This document shows positions 23,152-32,240 of a stretch of 64,000 bases of DNA, one piece after another. A program made the translations under genes and the position numbers. Each line of letters begins with the position of its first letter. Position 1 is the stretch's first letter. The stretch comes from Pseudoflavonifractor sp902362925 (GTDB taxonomy: Bacteria > Bacillota > Clostridia > Oscillospirales > Oscillospiraceae): NCBI GenBank assembly GCA_902362925.1, contig CABIYL010000009.1. One strand, given 5' to 3'. The notes beneath the pieces were generated by a model that was not told the origin of the DNA, did no database searches, and was given only the letters and a program-made list of their open reading frames with translations.

Positions 23152-23616
23152 CTATTCGTAAGAGGAATACTCTTCTACCAGATTCTTAAGCGTGCGAGGC
23201 AAATAAGTCCAGATTTCATTAGCTCCATCAAAATAGCCATCTGCTTTCGCCTTATCCCAATAGAGCCGTGCCTCTTCGTAATAGGGTAATTGTAACCGAC
23301 GAAAGGTCTCCAGTAGCAATCTCTTATCAGCAATATGTTCTCTATAATCTTCCCGAAAATCTGGGCCTGGATCAATCATCGATAAAAAATGAACTTTTCC
23401 CTCATCACCTAAAAAAGATTCAAGTGGTAAAGACATAGAATAGCGGCGGTCATGGTCACAGCCCACTTTACAATTGCCTACATGATTATTTTTATGCAGG
23501 ATTCGTATTTTATCAATTTTCCCTTCTGCATTTTCACCCCAGACAACATATCCATCATCAGGGGTTTCTATAATTTTTCCGCACACGTCACAAACCCACT
23601 GCTTTAAAGGTTCCAT
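23152..23616 (-). CDS. Hypothetical protein with N-terminal CxxC zinc motif, 154 aa
   Basis: The start at 23616 follows GGGAGGTCGCTT. Residues 9-12 are CDVC, followed by GKIIETPDDGYVVWGE; a later HKNNHVGNCKVGCDHDRR could complete a metal site. The pattern SLPLESFLGDEGKVHFLSMI is seen in small unnamed bacterial proteins that begin with a CDVCG-like zinc knuckle. It is AT-rich like its neighbours and lies opposite to both flanking unknown genes. Function unknown. Confidence 0.75.
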   Translation of the reverse strand: MEPLKQWVCDVCGKIIETPDDGYVVWGENAEGKIDKIRILHKNNHVGNCKVGCDHDRRYSMSLPLESFLGDEGKVHFLSMIDPGPDFREDYREHIADKRLLLETFRRLQLPYYEEARLYWDKAKADGYFDGANEIWTYLPRTLKNLVEEYSSYE

Positions 23617-23845
23617 AAGCGACCTCCCTTTAGATATTTTGTGCTGTCCAGTAATTAAAATAATCGCATGAGCATTTTATCACAAAAAGGTACTTTGAGC
23701 AACGATTCAGAAAATATTAGGTCGTAGAGACATTATCAATATCAGTGTATAACTGTTATAAACCCTGTAACAGCAAGGTGCATAGGACAGAAACACAATA
23801 TATGGAGCATATTCAAAGAAAATAATCTATATATTGATAACTTCC

Positions 23846-23874
23846 TTGTAAATACATTGTATTCATGATATACT
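23846..23874 (+). promoter_or_regulatory. SigA promoter of the 296-aa unknown gene
   Basis: TTGTAA (23846-23851) and TATACT (23869-23874) with a 17-base spacer, about 37 bases before the start codon. The rest of 23617-23910 is AT-rich and shows nothing else I can identify. Confidence 0.6.
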
Positions 23875-23910
23875 TTACCATTATGTTAGGTTACAAGGAG
23901 CGATGGGGAT

Positions 23911-24801
23911 ATGTCGAAAACTATGGCAGCATTTTATGAAGGCCCTCCGTATTTGGAAATGTTAAATCGTATTCAACGGCAGATAGATTTAATGACTCGT
24001 CCTTTACTGGACATGCAACAGGATTATGCCGCATTGACAAAAAATCTCTCTGCTGCGTTAGATTCCCCCGCAATTCGTAACATTAACAAAATCTCAAGTG
24101 CATTTGATAGTCAGAGCATGGCAGCGATATACCGCACTCAAGAAATTGTATCAAAAATAGATATGTCCGGAATGGTATCTGCGCTTCAACAGTTTCAAAT
24201 AGCCATAGACACTGTTGCCCCAATGCAATTGCAAGTTCAGCTTGGTGAACGTATCCAAGAATGGTCACGCGTCATATCCAATAGTATTCCGTATCAAATC
24301 GAACCTTTGACTAAGGCAAGGGTTGCTGAACTAACTCGACTGACATCCTTGGCAGAGGAATATACCATCGGAGAGGCTGCTGAAGAATGCCACATCCTTT
24401 CTGAGGATGAACAAAAAATTGTAGTATCTGAAGTAGAAGATATTTTGCTTTCGGGTAAAAACTGGGAGCAACGTTTTGCTGAACAAATTAAAAGTTTCTC
24501 TCAGACTCACCCAGTAATCGCATGGGTGCTTGAGAAAATCTTTTTTGCGATTTTAATTGGCATTATCACAAATATAGCCTCTTCTGCAATAGGGAAGGCT
24601 TTGTCTCCAGCTAATGTATATGAGGAGCCAAATTCGTCTTCTCAGATAGTGTACCATATTGAACTGAACCAAAATGTTGTTGTTGTGGGAGATGTTCCCT
24701 ATTACTATGAGGTTGAAATACAGGACGAGTCGTCAGGGTGCCGTTATGCCGGCTATGTCAGCAAGCGGTCTATTTCTCTGATGGAAAGCGAGGAGAAATA
24801 G
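23911..24801 (+). CDS. Unknown membrane protein with coiled coil and C-terminal SH3-like domain, 296 aa
   Basis: The ATG at 23911 follows AAGGAGCGATGGGGAT. Residues 10-150 are long amphipathic helices without Pro, suited to a coiled coil. Residues about 205-228 form one or two membrane helices (VLEKIFFAILIGIITNIASS). The last 65 residues (NVYEEPNSSSQIVYHIELNQ onwards) have the rhythm of a bacterial SH3 domain. Its 3' end overlaps the recombinase gene by 32 bases. It is AT-rich and probably cargo of a mobile element; a membrane effector or toxin-like role is possible but unproven. Confidence 0.75.
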   Translation: MSKTMAAFYEGPPYLEMLNRIQRQIDLMTRPLLDMQQDYAALTKNLSAALDSPAIRNINKISSAFDSQSMAAIYRTQEIVSKIDMSGMVSALQQFQIAIDTVAPMQLQVQLGERIQEWSRVISNSIPYQIEPLTKARVAELTRLTSLAEEYTIGEAAEECHILSEDEQKIVVSEVEDILLSGKNWEQRFAEQIKSFSQTHPVIAWVLEKIFFAILIGIITNIASSAIGKALSPANVYEEPNSSSQIVYHIELNQNVVVVGDVPYYYEVEIQDESSGCRYAGYVSKRSISLMESEEK

Positions 24802-26231
24802 ACCGGACTGGCATAGAAGCAGACATCTTCTCCATCATGATCCCATCAATCTCCTGCTCCAGCTCCTGAATTCTTTTCTGTAACGACAAAATGTGGGCGT
24901 CAAGGACCGGTTTCCTCAACGCCCACATTTTTTGCTTCTGCTTCAGTTCCTTCTGTTTCTCGGCCATCTTGACCCGCATGGTCTGGGCAAACTCCTGAAC
25001 CGTTGCATCCAGCACCTCCTCATGGATACGGTGAGAACTGCAATAGCTTTTCCCATTCCGATGGTAGCCCTTACAGACATACTCCACACGCTGCTTGCCG
25101 TTCCAGTACCGGATCATCGGCACAAAGGGGCTTCCGCACTCTTTGCAGAGAATCAGTCCGGCGTAGCGGTGTTTCGCCTTGTTTCCATTGGCCGGGCGGG
25201 CCTGCGCTTTCAGTTTTTGCTGAGCCTTCTCCCAGATGTCACGCTGAATAATAGCAGGAAAGAAGTTTTCGTGCCGGTACCACTCCGCCTGCTCCAATCG
25301 CTTTGCCTTGCCGCTGTTGGTTTCCGACCGGTGATTGATCAGCACCCCGGTATAGGCCTCCTCCACCAGGATATTTTTTACGCTGGCATATGTCCATACA
25401 TAGCGCCCATTACTGGTTTTTCTTGCCGTACAGACTTCTCTGCCGCATTGCTCTGCCCGGAGTTGCGCCGGTGTCTTTTGTCCCAGCGCATTGAGCCTGC
25501 GGGCGATTTCTTTTTGCCCATGCCCCTGTAAGTACAGAGAATAGATGATTTGTACGGTTTCAGACGCCTCCGGGTGAAGTTCGATCGTATTGGTATTGCG
25601 GTCTTTCCGATAGCCAAAGGGCGGTGTGATCACAATGCCCTCCCGCTGTTTCTGACGATACCCGGCCCGGATCTTTTTACTGATGTCCCTGGCGTAGTAA
25701 TCGTTCATCAGGCCACGGACGCCGATGATCAAATCATCCTCGTCGCGGAAGGTATCGATCCCTTCTGTCGCGGAAATCACCCGCACCTGATGTTCCCGCA
25801 GATAATCAATAAACAGTGCGGTCTGGGTCCTGTGGCGGCCAAGTCGTGACAAGTCCTTTACGATGACGGCATCGATTTTATCAGCGTCCACAGCCGCCGT
25901 GAGCTCGTCCAGCCCACGGCGGTTGAACTTCATGCCGCTCACATTGTCATCGGAAGACTGTCCTACAATGGTGTATCCGTGCTGCTCGGCAAACCCATGG
26001 CAAATCTTTGACGATGATGGCTTCAATTTTCCCTGCCTCGACCACTTCATAGATTTTGTCGATGCCCTCACGGTTGAAGTGCATACCGCTGACATTGTCA
26101 TCGAAGGATTCACCAACCACTTGGTGGCCATTGCTGACAGCAAAGTTGTATATGATTTTTCTCTGGTTGTTCAGTGAATTGAGTTCTTCATCCTCATCTC
26201 TGGACAAGCGGTAATAGAGCCAGACTTTCAT
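24770..26231 (-). pseudogene. Chimeric, frameshifted large serine recombinase
   Basis: The first 80 codons from 26231 (MKVWLYYRLSRDEDEELNSL, with the catalytic Ser in YRLS) belong to a resolvase domain that runs to VKDLP near 25997. There the frame breaks and a second recombinase joins in another frame, repeating the same catalytic segment (FDDNVSGMHFNREGID versus SDDNVSGMKFNRRGLD). The second part carries the recombinase domain, a zinc ribbon (CKECG...CKGYHRNGKSYCSSH) and a C-terminal coiled coil. The second part lacks its own catalytic Ser. The gene looks like a fusion of two elements' recombinases and is probably inactive. Confidence 0.85.
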
Positions 26232-26312
26232 AATCGTTCCTTTCCGCTATGGTGTGCCGATTATTCACGACACACCATAGCACACAAGTTTTTGAATAGC
26301 TATCAAAACCAA

Positions 26313-26489
26313 TCAGGCCACTTCATTTTCTACCTTACCAACAGAATCAGCAGGCTGATTTGTGTACGGATCATCCACAGATAGATAGTCGTGGATGATC
26401 ATTTTCAGGAAGTGATCGAACTGGTCATCCGTCCCCACATAGGAATACATGACACTGTGAATGTTGGATTCGTTTTTCTTTCTACCCAT
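26313..26489 (-). CDS. Small hypothetical protein upstream of the recombinase, 58 aa
   Basis: The ATG at 26489 follows AAAGGAACGCT. The product MGRKKNESNIHSVMYSYVGT is hydrophilic and acidic toward its end. Small genes of this kind often sit just before serine recombinases in conjugative and mobilisable elements and may act as directionality or regulatory factors. I do not recognise a named family. Confidence 0.55.
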   Translation of the reverse strand: MGRKKNESNIHSVMYSYVGTDDQFDHFLKMIIHDYLSVDDPYTNQPADSVGKVENEVA

Positions 26490-26538
26490 AGCGTTCCTTT
26501 CCCCCGAAACAAATTCGGGCAACAAAAATAGCAGACCG

Positions 26539-26670
26539 TCACAACATGGTCTGCTGCCAAATCTGTTCTTCTTCGTGATCGTCCTCGGCATGGCCCTGGG
26601 CGATTTTCTTTCGCCGTTCCTTGCGGAGCGTTTTCCTGTCTGTGTGTGGACGCATGGTGGTGCTGTCCAT
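26539..26670 (-). CDS. Short basic/acidic protein, 43 aa, coupled to upstream membrane fragment
   Basis: The ATG at 26670 overlaps the stop of the preceding gene (TGATG). The sequence contains RPHTDRKTLRKERRKKIAQG then DDHEEEQIWQQTML, a very charged peptide of a type found among small conjugative-element genes of gut Firmicutes. The overlap arrangement supports translation. It is likely a scrap of an integrative element. Confidence 0.45.
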   Translation of the reverse strand: MDSTTMRPHTDRKTLRKERRKKIAQGHAEDDHEEEQIWQQTML

Positions 26671-26955
26671 CACTGGAGCAGCAAACTGAGACTGCTCCAG
26701 ACGGTATCCAAGCCCCACCACAGCAGAAGCAATGCTGCCGTCCCCATCAGCAGGACCGCCCATGTGGGACCATCCAGGTGCGGCAGCCGCAGTTTGGGCA
26801 GTCTGATGCCGTGCAGAGAAAAATGCTTCTCTTTCCGTTTCCCAGCCTGTTCGTTCATCTGCTCCAAATATCTCACTATCGCCAGGCAGCAGGCCAGCAA
26901 AATCAAGCTGATGGAGAATAGGCCGATATAGCATTGAAATACGGTCTGTGCACCC
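26670..26955 (-). pseudogene. 5'-truncated small membrane protein of a conjugative element
   Basis: In the minus frame ending at 26670 the sequence AQTVFQCYIGLFSISLILL continues through CCLAIVRYLEQMNEQ and a second hydrophobic helix (WAVLLMGTAALLLLWWGL), then stops at TGA. Upstream of about 26955 the frame meets a TAG and no ATG or ribosome site is present; the first possible start (TTG, 26906) cuts the first helix. The gene therefore seems to have lost its 5' end where the flanking sequence changes. Confidence 0.5.
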
Positions 26956-27033
26956 TAGCCCGGACCAGCGCATAGCATGGACTGCGGCCCCTGACCATCC
27001 GGCATACGGGGCTGCGAAAAGGAGGCCCGTCCG

Positions 27034-27168
27034 ATGAACAATCTCCTGCAGAGGCGGCTTGCCAGCCTTCTGTGTGTGAAAAGCATTGTAACGCTGGTTA
27101 TGGCGGCTGTATTTGCCTTCTCCGTCCTTACCGACCGCATTTCAGGCAAGGATTTTCTGACTGTATTC
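27034..27168 (+). CDS. Phage holin-like small membrane protein (runs into assembly gap)
   Basis: The ATG at 27034 follows AAAAGGAGGCCCGTCCG. The 45 visible residues (MNNLLQRRLASLLCVKSIVT, then LVMAAVFAFSVLTDRISGKD) hold one membrane helix and match the pattern of a short prophage gene common in gut Clostridia. The 3' end is lost in the run of N. It points to prophage remains at this junction. Confidence 0.6.
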
Positions 27169-27484
27169 NNNNNNNNNNNNNNNNNNNNNNNNNNNNNNNN
27201 NNNNNNNNNNNNNNNNNNNNNNNNNNNNNNNNNNNNNNNNNNNNNNNNNNNNNNNNNNNNNNNNNNNNNNNNNNNNNNNNNNNNNNNNNNNNNNNNNNNN
27301 NNNNNNNNNNNNNNNNNNNNNNNNNNNNNNNNNNNNNNNNNNNNNNNNNNNNNNNNNNNNNNNNNNNNNNNNNNNNNNNNNNNNNNNNNNNNNNNNNNNN
27401 NNNNNNNNNNNNNNNNNNNNNNNNNNNNNNNNNNNNNNNNNNNNNNNNNNNNNNNNNNNNNNNNNNNNNNNNNNNNNNNNNNNN
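27169..27484. other. Assembly gap (316 N)
   Basis: Unknown bases. It hides the end of the holin-like gene and the last residues of greA; whether the two sides are truly adjacent cannot be verified. Confidence 0.99.
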
Positions 27485-27961
27485 GTCGTCCTCACCCTTC
27501 TCAATGGCCTTTATCACCACATAGTATCCGTAGTTGTCGTTGACCTGGATGTAAATCCGGTCCCCCACCCGCTTGCCCAGCAGGGCGGAGCCCACAGGCG
27601 ACTCCTTGCTGATGCGGCCGTGGAGCGCGTCCTGCCGCATGGTAGTGACCACCTGATAGGTCTCGGTCTCGTCGTCCTCCTCCAAATAGACGGTCACCTT
27701 GTCGTAGAGTCCCACGGTGTCCGGCGCGGCCTGGTCGGAGATGACCACGGCGGTGCGGATCATGTTCTCCAGAAAACGGATGCGGCTCTCATTCCGGTTT
27801 TTCTCCTGCTTGGCCGCCTTATATTCAAAGTTCTCGCTGAGATCGCCGAAGCCCCTGGCCTCCTTCACCGCCTCCAGCAGCTGAGGCCGCAGGGTAATCC
27901 GCCGGTAATCCAGCTCCTCCCGCATCATCTGGAGGTCCTTCCGGGTCAGTTCGTTGTGCAT
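27485..27961 (-). CDS. greA: Transcription elongation factor GreA/GreB family (3' end in gap)
   Basis: The protein rescues backtracked RNA polymerase by stimulating transcript cleavage. The N-terminal coiled coil (LTRKDLQMMREELDYRR..RGFGDLSENFEYKAAKQEKN, in two parts) carries the acidic DLSENFEY tip; the C-terminal domain has VGSALLGKRVGDRIYIQV. 159 codons are visible, which is nearly full length; only the last residues after EKGEDD may be missing in the gap. The start at 27961 follows AAGGAAGCGGCGAA. Confidence 0.9.
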
Positions 27962-28163
27962 TTCGCCGCTTCCTTTTCGTGGTTTTTCTCCCTTTTGCGG
28001 CGGCACGGCTCTGGCCGTTCCCGCCGCTTCGGTGCCCCGATTATAGCACATCTCTCCCACATGGTCAAAGCCGGACACCCCCTTTTCCGGTGAAATCGTT
28101 CGACCTTGTCCAGCAAAATAGGAAAAGGCCGGCACCCATGTGCCGGCCTTGGTTGGATATTGC

Positions 28164-28601
28164 TCAGTGGTCGTGGCCACAGCCGCCGCAGCAGCCACCA
28201 CAGGAAAAGCCCTCCACGGTCTCCGGGTCCACGCCCTGCTTCTTGTAGTAGTCAGCCAGAGCGGCCTTGATGGCCTCCTCGGCCAGCACGGAGCAGTGAA
28301 GCTTGTGTCCGGGCAGACCATCCAGCGCCTCGGCCACCGCCGCGTTGGTCAGCTTCATGGCCTCGGCCACCGGCTTGCCCTTGATCATCTCGGTGGCCAT
28401 GGAGGAGGACGCGATGGCCGACCCGCAGCCAAAGGTCTTGAACTTCACGTCGGTGATCACGTCGTTGTCAATCTTCAGGTACATCTTCATGATGTCGCCG
28501 CACTTGGGGTTGCCCACCTGGCCCACGCCGTCGGCGTCCACAATCTCTCCCACATTGCGGGGATGCTCAAAATGGTCCATGACCTTCTCGGAATACAGCA
28601 T
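28164..28601 (-). CDS. nifU: Iron-sulfur cluster scaffold NifU/IscU-type, 145 aa
   Basis: Assembles 2Fe-2S/4Fe-4S clusters with the sulfur delivered by the upstream NifS. Starts MLYSEKVMDHFEHPRNVGEI and has the three cluster-binding Cys contexts NPKCGD, GCGSAIASSS and LHCSVLAEEAI. It ends with an unusual Cys/His-rich tail (CGGCCGGCGHDH) beyond the standard domain, as seen in some clostridial versions. It is 18 bases downstream of nifS, in one operon. Confidence 0.94.
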   Translation of the reverse strand: MLYSEKVMDHFEHPRNVGEIVDADGVGQVGNPKCGDIMKMYLKIDNDVITDVKFKTFGCGSAIASSSMATEMIKGKPVAEAMKLTNAAVAEALDGLPGHKLHCSVLAEEAIKAALADYYKKQGVDPETVEGFSCGGCCGGCGHDH

Positions 28602-28619
28602 ATCTTGTCTCTCCTTTTC

Positions 28620-29813
28620 TCACTCATCCAGATCCCAGGTGGGGCGGCCGGTCTCCCGGTCCCACACAGGGGACATTTCACGCAGATACTGCACCGCCTG
28701 GGGCACCTCCCGCAGGATGGTGTCCACGTCCTCTTCGGTGGTCTCCCGGCCCAGGCTCAGGCGGAGGGAGCCATGGGCGATGGCATGGGGCAGGCCGATG
28801 GCCAGCAGCACGTGGGAGGGGTCCAGAGAGGCGGAGGAACAGGCGGAGCCGGAAGAGGCACAGATGCCTGCCCGGTCCAGCTGGAGCAGCAGAGCCTCGC
28901 CCTCCACGCCCTCAAACACCAGGGAGGCGGTGCCGGGGAGCCGGTGGTCCCGGGAACCGGTGACCCGGGTATAGGGCAGGGCAGACAGACCGTCCAGCAG
29001 CTTGTCCCGCAGGGAGGACAGGCGGCTGCTCTCCTCGCTCATACCATTCACTGCCTCCCGGAGGGCGGCGGCCAAGCCAACGGCGGCGGCCACGTTCTCC
29101 GTGCCGGACCGGCGTCCCTTCTCCTGTCCGCCGCCGTGGATGAGGGGCGGCAGCCGGAGAGGCTTGCGCATGTAGAGCACGCCGATGCCTCTGGGGCCGT
29201 AGATCTTGTGGCCGGAGAGGGACAGCAGGTCCACCTTCCAGTCCTCCACGTTGACCGGGATATGGCCCACGGCCTGGACGGCGTCGGTGTGGAAGAGCAC
29301 ACCGGCCTCCCGGGCGATGGCGCCGATCTCGGCGATGGGCTCCACGGTGCCAATCTCGTTGTTGGCCGCCATGACGGAGATGAGGATGGTGTCCGGACGG
29401 ATGGCCGCCTTCACGGCGGCGGGGTCCACCCGACCCTCGCTGTCCACCGGGACATAGGTCACCTCATAGCCCTGCTTCTCCAGCCACTGGGCGGTGTGGA
29501 GCACGGCATGGTGCTCGATGGCGGTGGTGATGATGTGCTTTCCCTTCTTCTGGCGCAGCTCGGCCACGCCCTTCAGGGCCCAGTTGTCCGCCTCGGTGCC
29601 GCCGGAGGTAAAGTAAATCTCCTCGGGCTTGGCGCCCAGACAGGCGGCAATCTCCGCCCGTGCCTGCTCCAGGTCGCTCTTGGCCTCCTGGGCAAAGCGG
29701 TAGAGGCTGGAGGGGTTGCCGTACTGCTGCTGGAAATAGGGGGTCATGGCCCTGAGGGCCGTATCAGAAAGGGCCGTTGTGGCCGCATGGTCGGCATAGA
29801 TGAATCTCGACAT
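28620..29813 (-). CDS. nifS: Cysteine desulfurase NifS, 397 aa
   Basis: A pyridoxal-phosphate enzyme converting cysteine to alanine and enzyme-bound persulfide. The PLP lysine is in LLSLSGHKIYGPRGIG; the active-site Cys loop is CASSGSACSS; the start MSRFIYADHAATTALS and GNPSSLY are diagnostic of group I NifS/IscS. The ATG at 29813 follows AGGAGTATATCC; an upstream in-frame extension lacks family similarity. It heads the nifS-nifU operon. Confidence 0.96.
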   Translation of the reverse strand: MSRFIYADHAATTALSDTALRAMTPYFQQQYGNPSSLYRFAQEAKSDLEQARAEIAACLGAKPEEIYFTSGGTEADNWALKGVAELRQKKGKHIITTAIEHHAVLHTAQWLEKQGYEVTYVPVDSEGRVDPAAVKAAIRPDTILISVMAANNEIGTVEPIAEIGAIAREAGVLFHTDAVQAVGHIPVNVEDWKVDLLSLSGHKIYGPRGIGVLYMRKPLRLPPLIHGGGQEKGRRSGTENVAAAVGLAAALREAVNGMSEESSRLSSLRDKLLDGLSALPYTRVTGSRDHRLPGTASLVFEGVEGEALLLQLDRAGICASSGSACSSASLDPSHVLLAIGLPHAIAHGSLRLSLGRETTEEDVDTILREVPQAVQYLREMSPVWDRETGRPTWDLDE

Positions 29814-29873
29814 GGATATACTCCTCTCAAAGGATGATTTCTCATTCCTCATAATTCCTATATGTTTACTATG

Positions 29874-29901
29874 ATTATAAAACATCCTGCCAAAAAGTCA
29901 A
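29874..29901 (-). promoter_or_regulatory. SigA promoter of nifS-nifU
   Basis: On the minus strand TTGACT (29896-29901), 16-base spacer, perfect TATAAT (29874-29879), about 60 bases before the start codon. Confidence 0.75.
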
Positions 29902-30000
29902 GCCCTTTCGAAAATTTTCCCTATGCTATCCCCGGATATTTTCTCTCTCCTCCGATTCTGGTAAACTGTTTTTTATATTTCAAGGGAGGTGATCTGCGCT

Positions 30001-30930
30001 GTGGAAAAGCTGGGACTGGTGCTGGCGGGCGGCGGCGGAAAAGGCGCCTATGAGATTGGCGTGTGGCAGGCCCTGCGGGATCTGGGACTGGAGCAATCCG
30101 TAGCCGCTGTGTCGGGCACCTCGGTGGGGGCTCTCAACGCGGCCCTCTTTGCCGCTGGGAATTTGGAGCGTTCCCGGGCCGTGTGGCGGGACCTGTCCCC
30201 CGATCACATCATCTTCTCTCCCGACCGGGACAAGGCAGAGGCCCAGATTGCCCAGCTTCTGTCCTCTCCTGGGCTGGGACAGCGCTTTAAGAATTTTCTT
30301 CACAGAGGCAGCATCCCTGACCCCTTAGCCCCTGTCTCCGTCGGAGCTGCCGCTTCAACGGCCCTCTTTTTTCTGCGAGATCGCCTGCTCCCAACCCTCT
30401 CGCAGCTGCTCATGTCGGGCATTATCTCCGCCGACGGGCTGGGTGAGATGATAGACGGCGCTGTGGACTGTGCCCGGCTGGCCGCGTCTCCCGTCCGGTG
30501 CTACGCCACCTGCCTGCGGATTCCACGGCTCAAGCCGGACCGATTCCTGCTCAACGGCAGAGCCCCGGAGGATGTCCGGTCTATCCTGCAGGCCTCGGCC
30601 GCTATTCCCTTCTTCTTCCCCATGGCAGAAGTGGAGGGCAGGCGGTATCTGGACGGCGGCCTGCCGCCCTGGGGGGACAATGTGCCGGTGCAGCCTCTCT
30701 GTGAGCTGGAGGGCTGCCGGACCATCCTGGTGGTCCACCTGTCCGGCAGCTCCAGGGTGGAGGCCAGCCTGTTTCCGGATATCAAGTTGGTGGAGGTCTT
30801 CCCCAGCGCAGAACTGGGCGGCCCGGCGGGTACCTTTGACTTTACCGCAAAGGGTGCCCGTTGGCGGATGGAACTGGGCTACCGGGACGGTGTGGAACAG
30901 CTGGCGGGGCTATGTCTTTCCCAATCTTAA
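30001..30930 (+). CDS. Patatin-like phospholipase, 309 aa
   Basis: A cytoplasmic or membrane-associated acyl hydrolase with a Ser-Asp dyad. The oxyanion loop LAGGGGKGAYEIGVW (residues 6-20), nucleophile GTSVGALNAA (near 38-47) and the DGG triad (YLDGGLPPWG, near 216) are all present, so it should be active. The GTG at 30001 is chosen because GGGAGG lies about eleven bases upstream. The real lipid substrate is unknown. Confidence 0.88.
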   Translation: MEKLGLVLAGGGGKGAYEIGVWQALRDLGLEQSVAAVSGTSVGALNAALFAAGNLERSRAVWRDLSPDHIIFSPDRDKAEAQIAQLLSSPGLGQRFKNFLHRGSIPDPLAPVSVGAAASTALFFLRDRLLPTLSQLLMSGIISADGLGEMIDGAVDCARLAASPVRCYATCLRIPRLKPDRFLLNGRAPEDVRSILQASAAIPFFFPMAEVEGRRYLDGGLPPWGDNVPVQPLCELEGCRTILVVHLSGSSRVEASLFPDIKLVEVFPSAELGGPAGTFDFTAKGARWRMELGYRDGVEQLAGLCLSQS

Positions 30931-30941
30931 CCAAACTTTAA

Positions 30942-30970
30942 TTGACTTGCCTCATATACAATGATATAGT
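30942..30970 (+). promoter_or_regulatory. SigA promoter of the AI-2E family gene
   Basis: TTGACT (30942-30947), 17-base spacer, TATAGT (30965-30970). Confidence 0.7.
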
Positions 30971-31011
30971 GGGTGCACCCCCGTAACTTTTTCCCGACTG
31001 GAGCGGAAAGA

Positions 31012-32145
31012 ATGGATAAAAAATTATTTAAAAGTATTCTCTGGATTATTACTTACGCAGTGCTCCTGGTGCTCTTTATCATTCAATTTGATGAGGTGCG
31101 CGGCCTGTTCTGGACTGTCATCGGACTGTTCCAGCCCCTGTTCATCGGCTTTGCCATCGCCTTCGTGCTCAACCGGCCCTGCCAGCTCTTTTCCCAGCTC
31201 TACGACCGGGAATTGGGCAGGACAAAGGCAAAAAATCTCTCCCGGCCCCTGGCTGTGGCCACCTCCTACCTCCTGATGTTCGTGCTCATCATCGCCTTCT
31301 TCTCCCTGGTGCTCCCCAAGCTGGTGGAGAGCATCCAGATCTTCCTGAACAGCATCAACGGCTATATGCTCAACATTCAGGAATGGATCAACAGGCAGGA
31401 GTGGCTCGCCCCCCTGTTCTCCTCCCTGCATCTGGACACCCTGGACCTCTCCAACTTCAGCGACCTCATCAAGGGCGCCCTCAACGGCGTGGTCAACACC
31501 CTGACCACCGCTGTCCCCCAGCTGCTGACCATCACCAGCAACATTATCTCCATCGTAGTGACGGGCTTCCTGTCCATCATCTTCTCGGTGTATATGCTCT
31601 CGGGCAAGGCCACCCTGCTCTCCCAGTGCCGCCGGGTGCTCAAGGCCTACGCGCCGCCCAAGGTGGAGGCCTGGGTCACCGACGTGGTCCACCTGACCGC
31701 CAACACCTTCACCGCCTTTGTCAGCGGCCAGCTCATTGAGGCCTGTATTCTGGGCGGCCTCACCGCGCTGGGCATGCTCTTCATCCAGGCTGACTATGCC
31801 CCCCTCATCGGCGTCATTGTGGGCGCCACCGCCCTGATCCCCATGGTGGGCGCCTTCCTGGGCGGCGCGGTGGCCGCCGTGCTGCTGATCATGGTCTCCC
31901 CCCTGAAAACCCTGATTTTCCTCATCTTCCTTCTGTGCCTTCAGCAGTTTGAGGGCAATGTCATCTACCCCCGTGTGGTGGGCAACAACGTGGGTCTGCC
32001 CGCCATCTGGGTGCTGGCTGCCGTCACCGTGGGCGGCGGACTGTTCCAGTTCGTGGGCATCCTGGTCAGCGTGCCGGTGGCCTCGGTGCTGTACACCCTG
32101 CTCCGCCGGGATGTTCACCGCCGACTGGGAGAATCCAAGGTCTGA
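31012..32145 (+). CDS. AI-2E family transporter (PF01594-type permease), 377 aa
   Basis: An eight-helix membrane protein starting MDKKLFKSILWIITYAVLLV, with the long soluble middle region and the family-typical YAPLIGVIVGATALIPMVGAF and EGNVIYPRVVGNNVGLPAIWV. Family members export small molecules or ions; only a few have been linked to autoinducer-2 or Na+. The ATG at 31012 follows GGAGCGGAAAGA. It is followed by a strong terminator. The name does not prove a quorum-sensing role. Confidence 0.88.
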   Translation: MDKKLFKSILWIITYAVLLVLFIIQFDEVRGLFWTVIGLFQPLFIGFAIAFVLNRPCQLFSQLYDRELGRTKAKNLSRPLAVATSYLLMFVLIIAFFSLVLPKLVESIQIFLNSINGYMLNIQEWINRQEWLAPLFSSLHLDTLDLSNFSDLIKGALNGVVNTLTTAVPQLLTITSNIISIVVTGFLSIIFSVYMLSGKATLLSQCRRVLKAYAPPKVEAWVTDVVHLTANTFTAFVSGQLIEACILGGLTALGMLFIQADYAPLIGVIVGATALIPMVGAFLGGAVAAVLLIMVSPLKTLIFLIFLLCLQQFEGNVIYPRVVGNNVGLPAIWVLAAVTVGGGLFQFVGILVSVPVASVLYTLLRRDVHRRLGESKV

Positions 32146-32150
32146 TAAAA

Positions 32151-32186
32151 GAATCCGCACACGCTGCGCGTGTGCGGATTCTTTTT
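32151..32186 (+). terminator. Terminator of the AI-2E family gene
   Basis: GAATCCGCACACGC-TGC-GCGTGTGCGGATTC (14-bp stem) followed by TTTTT. Confidence 0.92.
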
Positions 32187-32198
32187 GCCATTAAAATA

Positions 32199-32226
32199 GG
32201 GGCCGCTGCCAAATGGCAGCGGCCCC
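32199..32226 (-). terminator. Terminator of eno
   Basis: GGGGCCGCTGCCA and TGGCAGCGGCCCC pair around a two-base loop; it lies 14 bases after the eno stop codon. Confidence 0.85.
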
Positions 32227-32240
32227 TTGAAGTTTTTTAA

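Noticed and set aside
27128..28321. Long minus-strand frame spanning the first assembly gap
   Set aside because: It is open only because N was read through; the real gene in it is greA, starting at 27961.
30942..32145. Quorum-sensing role for the AI-2E family gene
   Set aside because: The family name reflects one member; no luxS or lsr-type genes are in the window.
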